In this document: positions 1 through 5,274 of the stretch, piece by piece
Layout: each line of letters starts with the position of its first letter
Numbering within the stretch: position 1 is the stretch's first letter
Assembly (NCBI GenBank): GCA_046262635.1
Contig: JBHEMK010000084.1
Span: 1-6,508, forward strand
DNA length: 6,508 bases
DNA from: JBHEMK01 sp046262635
GTDB taxonomy: Bacteria; Actinomycetota; Thermoleophilia; Gaiellales; Gaiellaceae
Reading direction: 5' to 3'
Made by a program: the position numbers and the translations under genes
Notes under the pieces: generated by a model
Told to the model about the DNA's origin: nothing
What the model saw: the letters and a program-made list of their open reading frames with translations, nothing else
The model's database searches: none

Positions 1-1842
1 ATGTCGTTGGACATCAGCGCGATGGTGGCCGGGTCGAAGTACCGGGGAGAATTCGAGGACCGGCTGAAAGCGGTGCTCAAGGAGATCACCGACGCTCAGG
101 GTCAGGTCATCGTGTTCATCGACGAGCTGCACACGATCGTCGGCGCCGGGGCGGCGGAAGGCTCTATGGACGCGGGCAACATGCTCAAGCCGATGCTGGC
201 CCGCGGCGAGCTTCGCTGCATCGGGGCGACGACGCTCGATGAATATCGCAAGCACATCGAGAAGGACCCGGCGCTCGAGCGCCGATTCCAGCCCGTCGTC
301 GTCGGCGAGCCGACGCTCGAGGACACGATCGCGATCCTTCGCGGGCTCAAGGAGCGCTACCAGGTTCACCACGGGGTCCAGATCCTCGACTCGGCGCTGG
401 TCGCCGCCGCCACGCTGAGTCATCGCTACATCGCCGACCGGTTCCTGCCTGACAAAGCGATCGATCTGGTCGACGAGGCCGCCTCGCGGATCCGGATGGA
501 GATCGACTCCAAGCCCACCGAGATCGACGAGGTGGATCGCCACATCATGCAGCTGGAGATCGAGCTGCAGTCGCTGGGAGAGGACGACGATCCGGGTACC
601 GCAGCGCGGCGTGAGCAGCTCGATCGCGCGTTGGCCGAAGAGACCGAACGCTCGGCCGCGATGCACGCTGAGTGGCAGCGTGAGAAGGCCGCAACCGACG
701 CGGTGGCTGACCTCCAGGCGAAGCTCGACCAGGCGAGGACCGAGCTCGAGCGTGCCCAGCGGGAGACCGACCTCGGTCGCGCCGCGGAGCTGCAGTACGG
801 GACGATCCCCGAACTGGAGAAGCAGCTCGCCGCGGCCGAGTCCGCTGAGTCATCGGAGAACACGGCCGAGCCGCGGTTCCTGAAAGACCGGGTCGACGCC
901 GAGGACGTGGCCGAGGTGGTGGCGAAGTGGACCGGGATCCCCGTCTCACGGCTGCTCGAGGGCGAGATCGAGAAGCTCGTGCACATGGAGGAGCGTCTGC
1001 ACCAGCGGGTCATCGGCCAGGAGGAGGCCGTCGAAGCGGTGTCGGCCGCGCTCCGGCGCTCGCGTGCCGGACTGCAGGATCCCGACCGGCCGATCGGCAC
1101 CTTCCTGTTCATGGGCCCGACCGGGGTGGGCAAAACGGAGCTGGCACGCGCGCTGGCCGAGTTCATGTTCGACAGCCAGGACGCAATGATCCGCATCGAC
1201 ATGTCCGAGTACATGGAGAAGCACTCGGTCTCACGCCTCGTGGGCGCGCCCCCCGGCTATGTCGGCTACGACGAAGGCGGCCAGCTGACCGAGGCGGCGA
1301 GACGCCGTCCCTACTCGGTGGTGCTGCTCGATGAGATCGAGAAGGCCCATCCGGAGGTGTTCAACACGCTGCTCCAGGTGATGGACGATGGACGCCTGAC
1401 CGACGGCCAGGGCCGCACCGTGTCGTTCAAGAACACGGTGTTGATCATGACCTCGAACGTTCCCGGAGGGCGCGCGGGCGTCGAGGCGCAGTTTAAGCCC
1501 GAGTTCATCAACCGGCTCGATGACATCGTCGAGTTCCACGCCCTCACGCGCGAGCAGCTGGGCGAGATCGTCGACGTCCAGGTCGCGCGACTGATCGAGC
1601 GGGTGCGCCAGCGGGAGATCGAGATCACACTTACTGATGCCGCACGGACATTGCTCGGGAACCTCGGCTACGACCCCACCTACGGTGCCCGCCCGCTCAA
1701 GCGGGTGATCCAGAAGCGGCTGGTCGATCCACTGGCCTTGGCGATCCTGGAGGGCCGGTTCGTCTCCGGTGACTCGATCACCGTCGATGCCAAAGACGGC
1801 GAGCTGGTGCTCGAGCGGGCCGAGGTGGCGGCGGCCGTCTAG
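1..1842 (+). CDS. clpB: ATP-dependent chaperone ClpB (Hsp104 family), 5'-truncated by window edge
   Basis: ClpB is a hexameric AAA+ disaggregase in the cytoplasm. It threads aggregated proteins through its pore, working with DnaK/DnaJ/GrpE. The visible 613 residues align closely with E. coli ClpB from just after the first Walker A. NBD1: pore loop KYRGEF at 13-18 (Tyr14), Walker B VIVFIDE at 36-42, arginine fingers Arg94/Arg95. A complete coiled-coil middle domain spans roughly 165-295; its presence separates ClpB from ClpA/ClpC. NBD2: Walker A GPTGVGKT 372-379, pore loop GAPPGYVGY 415-423, Walker B ending D444-E445, sensor-1 Asn486, arginine finger Arg505 in FKPEFINR, sensor-2 GAR 562-564. 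No ClpP-binding tripeptide loop is visible. The ATG at base 1 is internal; about 240-250 residues (N-domain and Walker A1) must lie upstream. The oddity is a segment between Asn486 and Arg505 about 18 residues shorter than in E. coli. Confidence 0.97.
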   Translation: MSLDISAMVAGSKYRGEFEDRLKAVLKEITDAQGQVIVFIDELHTIVGAGAAEGSMDAGNMLKPMLARGELRCIGATTLDEYRKHIEKDPALERRFQPVVVGEPTLEDTIAILRGLKERYQVHHGVQILDSALVAAATLSHRYIADRFLPDKAIDLVDEAASRIRMEIDSKPTEIDEVDRHIMQLEIELQSLGEDDDPGTAARREQLDRALAEETERSAAMHAEWQREKAATDAVADLQAKLDQARTELERAQRETDLGRAAELQYGTIPELEKQLAAAESAESSENTAEPRFLKDRVDAEDVAEVVAKWTGIPVSRLLEGEIEKLVHMEERLHQRVIGQEEAVEAVSAALRRSRAGLQDPDRPIGTFLFMGPTGVGKTELARALAEFMFDSQDAMIRIDMSEYMEKHSVSRLVGAPPGYVGYDEGGQLTEAARRRPYSVVLLDEIEKAHPEVFNTLLQVMDDGRLTDGQGRTVSFKNTVLIMTSNVPGGRAGVEAQFKPEFINRLDDIVEFHALTREQLGEIVDVQVARLIERVRQREIEITLTDAARTLLGNLGYDPTYGARPLKRVIQKRLVDPLALAILEGRFVSGDSITVDAKDGELVLERAEVAAAV

Positions 1843-1846
1843 TGCC

Positions 1847-2230
1847 CTAGGGGCCGTCTCGGAGCCCCAGCGTCTCGGACAGGCGCGCGAGCTGGATCGC
1901 TCGCGCGACCGGACCCGGGGTGCACCAGACCGTGAGGCGGCGGCCGCGGCGGATCAGCCGGCGCTGCGCGTTGAGCAGGATGTGCAGCCCCGCGGAATCG
2001 ACGAAGCGAAGGCTGCGCAGATCGACCGCCACGTCGCCGTCCCCGCGCCGGACAATCTCGTCCATGCGGGCGCCGAAGTGAACCGCGGTGAGGATGTCGA
2101 GCTCGCCGCCGAGGACCAGCCGCAGCTGTGCGTCCTCGCGCCGCTCGGTGATCGTCAGCTGCACCGGGCCGCGCGGGCGCAGCTCATCCGCAAGGGCGGG
2201 GTCGTCCGTGACTTGATGCTCCAGGCCCAT
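1847..2230 (-). CDS. STAS-domain anti-sigma factor antagonist (SpoIIAA/RsbV-like)
   Basis: This 127-aa protein has one STAS domain. Proteins of this family bind an anti-sigma kinase and free its sigma factor; the kinase turns them off by phosphorylating a serine. Visible features are the GELD strand (41-44), the hydrophobic strand VAVDL (67-71), and the signature FVDSAGLHIL (76-85). Ser79 is the likely phosphorylation site, by analogy with SpoIIAA Ser58. About 25 residues precede the domain. The ATG at 2230 is chosen because AAGGA lies 6 nt upstream and longer reading frames upstream run into low-complexity shadow sequence. The gene converges on clpB, with 4 bp between the stops. No partner kinase or sigma gene is in the window, so its target is unknown. 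A candidate stress-sigma promoter lies upstream. The DSAGL motif makes the family call firm; the exact role (general stress or other) is inference. Confidence 0.9.
   Translation of the reverse strand: MGLEHQVTDDPALADELRPRGPVQLTITERREDAQLRLVLGGELDILTAVHFGARMDEIVRRGDGDVAVDLRSLRFVDSAGLHILLNAQRRLIRRGRRLTVWCTPGPVARAIQLARLSETLGLRDGP
1884..1907 (+). terminator. Inverted repeat past clpB, candidate terminator
   Basis: Perfect 9-bp arms CGCGCGAGC (1884-1892) and GCTCGCGCG (1899-1907) enclose a 6-nt loop. It begins 42 nt past the clpB stop, inside the 3' part of the opposing STAS gene, where it encodes ARAIQLAR. It could equally be a by-product of those codons. No T-run follows. Confidence 0.35.
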
Positions 2231-2236
2231 CTGGAT

Positions 2237-2243
2237 TCCTTCC
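2237..2243 (-). promoter_or_regulatory. Shine-Dalgarno site of the STAS gene
   Basis: The minus strand reads AGGAAGGA, with AAGGA ending 6 nt before the ATG at 2230. It is the best ribosome site for this reading frame and fixes the start. Confidence 0.7.
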
Positions 2244-2283
2244 TGGGGACGGATTGGCAGACAAGGTTGCCCTCCCGTTCTAG

Positions 2284-2309
2284 GTACCCCGGCGCTTGCC
2301 CGGAGTAAC
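2284..2309 (-). promoter_or_regulatory. Candidate SigB/SigF-type promoter of the STAS gene
   Basis: The minus strand carries GTTACT (2309-2304), then 14 nt, then GGGTAC (2289-2284). This resembles the GTTT(A/T)-N12-17-GGGTA(T) consensus known for general-stress sigma factors (B. subtilis SigB, mycobacterial SigF). Transcription would begin near 2277, giving a leader of roughly 45 nt with the Shine-Dalgarno site. Autoregulation of an anti-sigma antagonist by its own sigma factor is common, so the location fits. The spacer overlaps one arm of the inverted repeat at 2289-2318, so the GC-rich GGG could simply belong to that stem. Chance match is possible. Confidence 0.35.
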
Positions 2310-2318
2310 GAGCGCCGG
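2289..2318 (-). terminator. Inverted repeat, candidate terminator of the secreted-protein gene
   Basis: There are perfect 8-bp arms CCGGCGCT (2289-2296) and AGCGCCGG (2311-2318) with a 14-nt loop. On the minus strand the hairpin starts 10 nt past the stop of the secreted-protein gene. No T-run follows it, so it would be a GC-rich hairpin without a U-tail, or a protein-binding site instead. Confidence 0.4.
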
Positions 2319-2327
2319 CTCCCGGCC

Positions 2328-3005
2328 TCAGTGGATCTGCACGCGAATCCGGGACACTGGGCCGCCGGGCGCCTTGGCGTAGTGCGCGTGCGTATCGACC
2401 TGGATCGTCCAGGTTCCGAGTGATGGCGAGAAGGGAAAGAAGCGCCGCCTGCCGGTCCGCAGGTAGCCGCACTGCCCGGTGCTCTGTCCCAGGGCGATGG
2501 CGCTCCTCGCGGCGCCGGCCGGCGTGACGTAGTGCAAGTACACGTTCCTGCGGGTCCCGTCGAGCGAGAACCCCCAGATCTCAAACGGGGCTCGCAGCGT
2601 CTGCGGGTTGCCGCTGGTGGCCAGAAATCGCGCCCCGGCCGAGCGCGTGAGCGTGAAACGCGAGTCGGCGGAGATGGTCCCGTCGGTGACGTTGAGCTGA
2701 TCGACGTGCTGAGCCTGTCCGGCGGGCAGCCCACCGGGAACCAAGCTGGCCGAGAACGACCCGGCGGTGTCGGTCTCGCTCCGGCCGAAGTCGACACCGT
2801 CGATCGCCACGTCGAACCGGCGTCTCGTGGCGAAGCCGCTCCCGGCCACGTTCACCCGCTGCCCGACCAGATAACAGCCGCGGTTGGTCCGCACCGTCGG
2901 TCCCGAGGTGGCGGCGAGCACCGGGGCAGCGCAGGCGGCGCAGGCCAGGGTGCCGAGCGCCAGCGCCCGAGTGAGCTGGCGGGTCGAGGGGCAAGGGACG
3001 AACAA
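2328..3005 (-). CDS. Secreted protein of unknown function with two Ig-like domains
   Basis: The function is not known. With a TTG start at 3005 the protein is 225 aa. Residues 11-32 (Arg-flanked, then Leu/Ala/Cys-rich, ending PVLAA) look like a Sec signal peptide cut near residue 31-32. The mature part shows two beta-rich modules. The first starts near CYLVGQRVNVAGSGF (44-58), the style of bacterial IPT/Ig-like domains. The second covers about 126-225, with VYLHYV, a CG pair near 159 and GTWTIQVD (177-184). Single cysteines, one in each module (44, 159), could be linked. I recall this two-module layout from secreted proteins of Solirubrobacterales, unnamed. The start is uncertain: in-frame GTG codons at 3035 and 3038 would add 10-11 residues, and no start has a good ribosome site. 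TTG is favoured by the signal-peptide length and a TANNNT box 8 nt upstream. It is divergent from the GYD gene. Confidence 0.7.
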   Translation of the reverse strand: MFVPCPSTRQLTRALALGTLACAACAAPVLAATSGPTVRTNRGCYLVGQRVNVAGSGFATRRRFDVAIDGVDFGRSETDTAGSFSASLVPGGLPAGQAQHVDQLNVTDGTISADSRFTLTRSAGARFLATSGNPQTLRAPFEIWGFSLDGTRRNVYLHYVTPAGAARSAIALGQSTGQCGYLRTGRRRFFPFSPSLGTWTIQVDTHAHYAKAPGGPVSRIRVQIH

Positions 3006-3013
3006 GGTCCGCC

Positions 3014-3019
3014 ATGCTA
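3014..3019 (-). promoter_or_regulatory. Possible -10 box for the secreted-protein gene
   Basis: The minus strand reads TAGCAT (a TANNNT -10 match), ending 8 nt before the TTG at 3005. That spacing suits a leaderless transcript, which is common in actinobacteria. No -35 hexamer is recognisable and leaderless TTG starts are rare, so this is weak. Confidence 0.25.
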
Positions 3020-3020
3020 C

Positions 3021-3032
3021 AAGTGCGCACTT
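3021..3032. promoter_or_regulatory. 12-bp perfect palindrome between divergent genes, candidate operator
   Basis: AAGTGCGCACTT is its own reverse complement. It lies between the divergent secreted-protein and GYD genes, 11 nt before the GYD Shine-Dalgarno site and directly upstream of the TAGCAT box on the other strand. Its symmetry and placement suit a dimeric repressor site affecting both genes. The flanking bases do not extend the symmetry. If the secreted protein began at the GTG codons at 3035 or 3038, the site would be inside its coding region. Confidence 0.4.
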
Positions 3033-3042
3033 CACCACGCGG

Positions 3043-3052
3043 AAGAAGGAGG
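3043..3052 (+). promoter_or_regulatory. Strong Shine-Dalgarno site of the GYD-domain gene
   Basis: AAGAAGGAGG ends 5 nt before the GTG at 3058. It is the best ribosome-binding site in the window and decides in favour of the GTG start over longer in-frame upstream options. Confidence 0.85.
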
Positions 3053-3057
3053 CTGTC

Positions 3058-3342
3058 GTGCCGACGTACATCATGCTCACCACGCTGACCCCGGACGGCG
3101 TGCAGACGATCAAGAACAATCCTGGCCGGATCCGTGAGGTCAACCGTGAGATCGAGCAGCTCGGTGCCACGGTCAAGGCGCAGTGGGCGACGCTCGGGCA
3201 ATTCGACTTCGTCAACGTCGTCGAGGCGCCGGACGCGGCCGCAATTGCGCGCGTCTCGGTTGCGCTGGGTGCGCGCGGCAGCACGAAGATCCGGACCCTG
3301 ACGGCGCTGACGATCGACGAGTTCCTCGGCGCCGTCTCCTAG
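3058..3342 (+). CDS. GYD-domain protein of unknown function
   Basis: This 94-aa protein matches the GYD family (dimeric ferredoxin-like alpha/beta fold, function unknown) along its whole length. The N-terminal strand is PTYIMLTTLTPDG (2-14). The region LGQFDFVNVVEAPD (46-59) holds the family's namesake motif, here in the form G-x-F-D rather than G-Y-D. The C-terminal strand is TKIRTLTALTIDEF (76-89). It is cytoplasmic, with no signal peptide. The GTG start is set by AAGAAGGAGG 5 nt upstream. It appears to be monocistronic and divergent from the secreted-protein gene. Its TAG stop overlaps the TAG of the opposing 77-aa gene in the sequence CTAG. A stem-loop 13 nt past the stop may end its transcript. 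Confidence 0.88.
   Translation: MPTYIMLTTLTPDGVQTIKNNPGRIREVNREIEQLGATVKAQWATLGQFDFVNVVEAPDAAAIARVSVALGARGSTKIRTLTALTIDEFLGAVS
3300..3336 (-). terminator. Weak inverted repeat past the end of the psuKG operon
   Basis: Arms GACGGCGC (3300-3307) and GCGCCGTC (3329-3336) are perfect over 8 bp but the loop is 21 nt. Seen from the minus strand it begins 3 nt past the 77-aa gene's stop, within the 3' end of the GYD gene. The long loop makes it less convincing than the other hairpins. Confidence 0.2.
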
Positions 3343-3572
3343 GCGACGCGAATCGAGAGGCCCCAGGCCTCTCCGGACGCGAACAGCTCGTCCGGGTCGA
3401 CCTCGTCGGCCCAGCCGATGAAGTGCTTCTCCGGATTGCTCGCGGTCGAGCCCCAGACCGCGCGTCGAGTCTCCGGCGGCTGGACGGCATCGATCGATTC
3501 GCCGCGCTCGAGCGCGTCGAGGCGCGCCTGTGCTTCCTCGGCGACCGGGCCTTCCTCGTAACCGCGCGGCAT
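3339..3572 (-). CDS. 77-aa hypothetical protein, last gene of the psuK-psuG operon
   Basis: I do not recognise this protein. It is acidic and soluble-looking, with no signal peptide or membrane span. The N-terminal half is charged and probably helical (VAEEAQARLDALERGE, 10-25). The C-terminal half has aromatic and acidic residues (FIGWADEVDPDELF, 51-64; EAWGLSIRVA at the end). It has no cysteine. ATG 3572 is chosen: it lies 10 nt after the psuG stop. A TTG at 3596 would add 8 residues and overlap psuG. The ribosome site is weak (CGGACCG), so translation may depend on coupling to psuG. The stop overlaps the GYD gene's stop. The reading frame is supported by position and by a protein-like composition unlike the Arg/Ser-rich shadow frames. 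A role in nucleoside salvage is only a guess from position. Confidence 0.65.
   Translation of the reverse strand: MPRGYEEGPVAEEAQARLDALERGESIDAVQPPETRRAVWGSTASNPEKHFIGWADEVDPDELFASGEAWGLSIRVA
3355..3373 (+). terminator. Stem-loop after the GYD gene, candidate terminator
   Basis: Perfect 8-bp arms GAGAGGCC (3355-3362) and GGCCTCTC (3366-3373) enclose a 3-nt CCA loop. The stem starts 13 nt past the GYD stop and lies inside the 3' end of the opposing 77-aa gene. No T-run follows, so it is a terminator of the U-less type seen in GC-rich actinobacteria, if it works at all. Confidence 0.5.
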
Positions 3573-3582
3573 CGGTCCGAGT

Positions 3583-4443
3583 CTATGCGGAGGCAATCGC
3601 GATCTCGGCTGCGAGGCCAGCGTTCGCAGCGACCAGCTCGCGGTTCGCGGCGAGCGTGCGACCGCCGCTTCGCTCGTGCAGCGCCGAGAGGACGAACGGG
3701 GTCACAGCCTGTCCGGACACGCCGCGAGCGCGCGCTTCGGCGAGCGCTTCCTCGATCAGCGGCTCGACGTCGAGGCTCTCGTCGGGCGGGCGTCCGACGA
3801 GGAGGCCGCCACCGCCGAGCTCCCAGTGCGCCGCCGCGACCCGCGCGGCCTCGACCGCGGACTCGACACGGGCGGAGACCGGCGGCCCACCCTCGGCCGA
3901 GTAGAAGAGCGGGAACGTGTCGGTTCGGTAGCCGAGCACCGGCACGCCGAGCGTCTCCAGCACCTCCGCAGTCGCGGGCACGTCGAGTAGCGACTTGACG
4001 CCGGCGGACACGACCAGTGCCTGGCACCGGACGAGCTCCGAAAGGTCGGCGGAGACGTCGGGAGGGGAAGGGAAGCCACGGTGGACGCCGCCGAGCCCGC
4101 CGGTCCCCATGAACTGGATCCCGACCGCGCGGCAGACGGCGAGGGTCCCGCCGACGGTAGTCGCACCGACGGCTCGCTGCACCACGGCGGCGGCGAGGTC
4201 GCGCGGGCCGACCTTGCGCGCATCCGGCCCGAAGCGCTCGAGTTCCGTCTCGGTCAGCCCGACGACGATCTCGCCGTCGAGGACGCCGACGGTCGCGGGG
4301 ACAGCACCCACCGCGCGGACGCGCCGTTCCGACTCGAACCCGACCGCGACGCCTTCTCCGGGCGGGAAGCCATGGGCGACGAGCGTCGTCTCGAGCGCCA
4401 CGACCGCTCGAGCCTCGCGCACCTCCTCCGCTACGCGGATCAC
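3583..4443 (-). CDS. psuG: Pseudouridine-5'-phosphate glycosidase
   Basis: PsuG cleaves the C-C glycosidic bond of pseudouridine 5'-phosphate to uracil and ribose 5-phosphate, in the cytoplasm. The 286-aa product follows E. coli PsuG over its full length. Expected catalytic residues are present: Glu18 in VVALETT (E. coli Glu31), Lys77 in ARKVGPRDL (Lys93), Asp133 in SADLSEL (Asp149), and Lys150 in SAGVKSLLD (Lys166). Also visible are GATTVGGT (93-100) and TGGLGGVHRG (114-123). It starts about 13 residues later than E. coli PsuG, which only shortens the N-terminal helix. The GTG start at 4443 shares GTGA with the TGA stop of psuK, a classic coupling arrangement, and together they would form a complete two-step pathway. 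I see no truncation or frameshift. Confidence 0.95.
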   Translation of the reverse strand: MIRVAEEVREARAVVALETTLVAHGFPPGEGVAVGFESERRVRAVGAVPATVGVLDGEIVVGLTETELERFGPDARKVGPRDLAAAVVQRAVGATTVGGTLAVCRAVGIQFMGTGGLGGVHRGFPSPPDVSADLSELVRCQALVVSAGVKSLLDVPATAEVLETLGVPVLGYRTDTFPLFYSAEGGPPVSARVESAVEAARVAAAHWELGGGGLLVGRPPDESLDVEPLIEEALAEARARGVSGQAVTPFVLSALHERSGGRTLAANRELVAANAGLAAEIAIASA

Positions 4444-5255
4444 GGCATCGCCCCGAGCTTCCCGATGCAGCGGGCCGCCGTTTCGAGCGCGAGCTCAGGG
4501 CCGCCGACGAGGAAGCCCGCCGCGAGTGCGTCGCCGGCGCCGGTCGAGTCGACGACTTCTGCCGCGAGGGACGGGAGGTCGGCCTCGATCTCTCCGCGAA
4601 CCGAGATCCCACGCGCGCCGCGCTTGATCACGGCCGTGCGCGCGAGCGCGTAGGCGCCGCCGACGATCTCCCACTCGGGCTCGTTCGCGAACACCACGTC
4701 CGGTTCGAGCTCTTCGAGGCGGCCGCGAAACGCCGCAGGGCCAAAGTCGCGGATCCGCGTCCACGCAGAGAGGTCGACGCTGACGTGCGCCCCCGCCGAG
4801 CGCGCGAGCGTGACGGCTGCCAGCGCGGCCGCGTCGATCGGCGAGCGCATCAGGCTGTATCCGGACAGGTGCAACGTTGCGCAGTCTGCGAACCAGGCTG
4901 CTTCCAGGTCGTCCGGCGCGAGCTCGGGCGCAACGCCCCGGTCGGAGGCCATCGTCCGGTCCCCGTCCGCGGCGACGAGCGAGACGACCACACCGTTTCG
5001 TCCCTCGACGACCGGCCCGACGAGCTCGACGCCGCGGCCGCGGAGCTGACCGTCCACCAGTTGCCCCGCTGCATCCGAGGCACGCTTGCCGACGAACCGT
5101 GCCGACGCTCCGAGCGACGCTGCCCAGGCAGCGACGTTCGCGGCCTGGCCGCCGGCGCCCGCATGCGTGAGGGCGAGAGCGTCGGCGCCCGGAGCCAGCG
5201 GCTCGTCGAGGCGGACGACGACGTCGAGGAGCAGGTCGCCGAGGCAGACGAGCAC
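4440..5255 (-). CDS. psuK: PfkB-family carbohydrate kinase, probable pseudouridine kinase
   Basis: A ribokinase/PfkB-fold kinase of 271 aa. Context next to psuG makes pseudouridine kinase (pseudouridine + ATP to pseudouridine 5'-phosphate) the likely activity, though PfkB enzymes cannot be assigned a substrate from motifs alone. Visible motifs are the opening strand VCLGDLLLD (3-11), the GGQAANVAAW sugar-site region (35-44), NEPEWE (191-196; the NxxE-type Mg/ATP motif) and DSTGAGD (226-232), with Asp232 as catalytic base in the anion hole. The GTG at 5255 is chosen because the family begins directly at this strand; further upstream the frame reads Arg/Pro-rich shadow. GGAG stands 12 nt before it, a rather long spacing. 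It heads the operon, overlaps psuG by 4 nt, and is divergent from the 75-aa gene with 19 bp between start codons. Alternative: ribokinase- or sugar-kinase-like with another substrate. Confidence 0.88.
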   Translation of the reverse strand: MLVCLGDLLLDVVVRLDEPLAPGADALALTHAGAGGQAANVAAWAASLGASARFVGKRASDAAGQLVDGQLRGRGVELVGPVVEGRNGVVVSLVAADGDRTMASDRGVAPELAPDDLEAAWFADCATLHLSGYSLMRSPIDAAALAAVTLARSAGAHVSVDLSAWTRIRDFGPAAFRGRLEELEPDVVFANEPEWEIVGGAYALARTAVIKRGARGISVRGEIEADLPSLAAEVVDSTGAGDALAAGFLVGGPELALETAARCIGKLGAMP

Positions 5256-5260
5256 AGTCG

Positions 5261-5266
5261 TAAGAT
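5261..5266 (+). promoter_or_regulatory. Possible -10 box for the 75-aa gene (leaderless)
   Basis: TAAGAT ends 8 nt before the ATG at 5275, the spacing expected when transcription starts at or next to the start codon. No Shine-Dalgarno site precedes this ATG, which fits leaderless translation. No -35 hexamer is recognisable. The box sits inside the 19-bp gap shared with psuK. Confidence 0.35.
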
Positions 5267-5274
5267 TCTCCGGT

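Noticed and set aside
426..1214. A long minus-strand open frame antisense to clpB
   Set aside because: It is Ser-rich, has no motif, and exists because of third-position GC in clpB.
1833..1859. Direct repeat GGCCGTCT (1833-1840 and 1852-1859) around the clpB stop
   Set aside because: Only 8 bp and two copies, each within coding sequence; too short to suggest an attachment site or target duplication without a mobile gene nearby.
1850..1868. 5-bp hairpin GGGGC/GCCCC after clpB
   Set aside because: Too short for a terminator call in GC-rich DNA; the 9-bp repeat at 1884-1907 is the better candidate.
1769..2308. A plus-strand open frame of 179 codons running out of clpB across the STAS gene
   Set aside because: It overlaps the well-supported STAS gene antisense, has no ribosome site, and resembles no family.
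2231..2797. An N-terminal extension of the STAS protein in the same open frame up to 2797
   Set aside because: The added part is Arg/Pro/Ser-rich shadow over the secreted-protein gene, and a good Shine-Dalgarno site marks the ATG at 2230.
2581..3015. A minus-strand frame with an ATG at 3015 (MADLVRPLPLD...) as an alternative start region for the secreted protein
   Set aside because: The frame differs from the one carrying the signal peptide and Ig-like modules, and soon becomes Arg-rich; there is no sign of a frameshift joining them.
3212..4612. A 466-codon open frame on the minus strand across psuG and its neighbours
   Set aside because: It is dominated by Arg, Ser, Ala and Pro, has no recognisable motif, and lies out of frame over psuG and psuK, which match known families. 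It is a shadow of GC-rich coding sequence.
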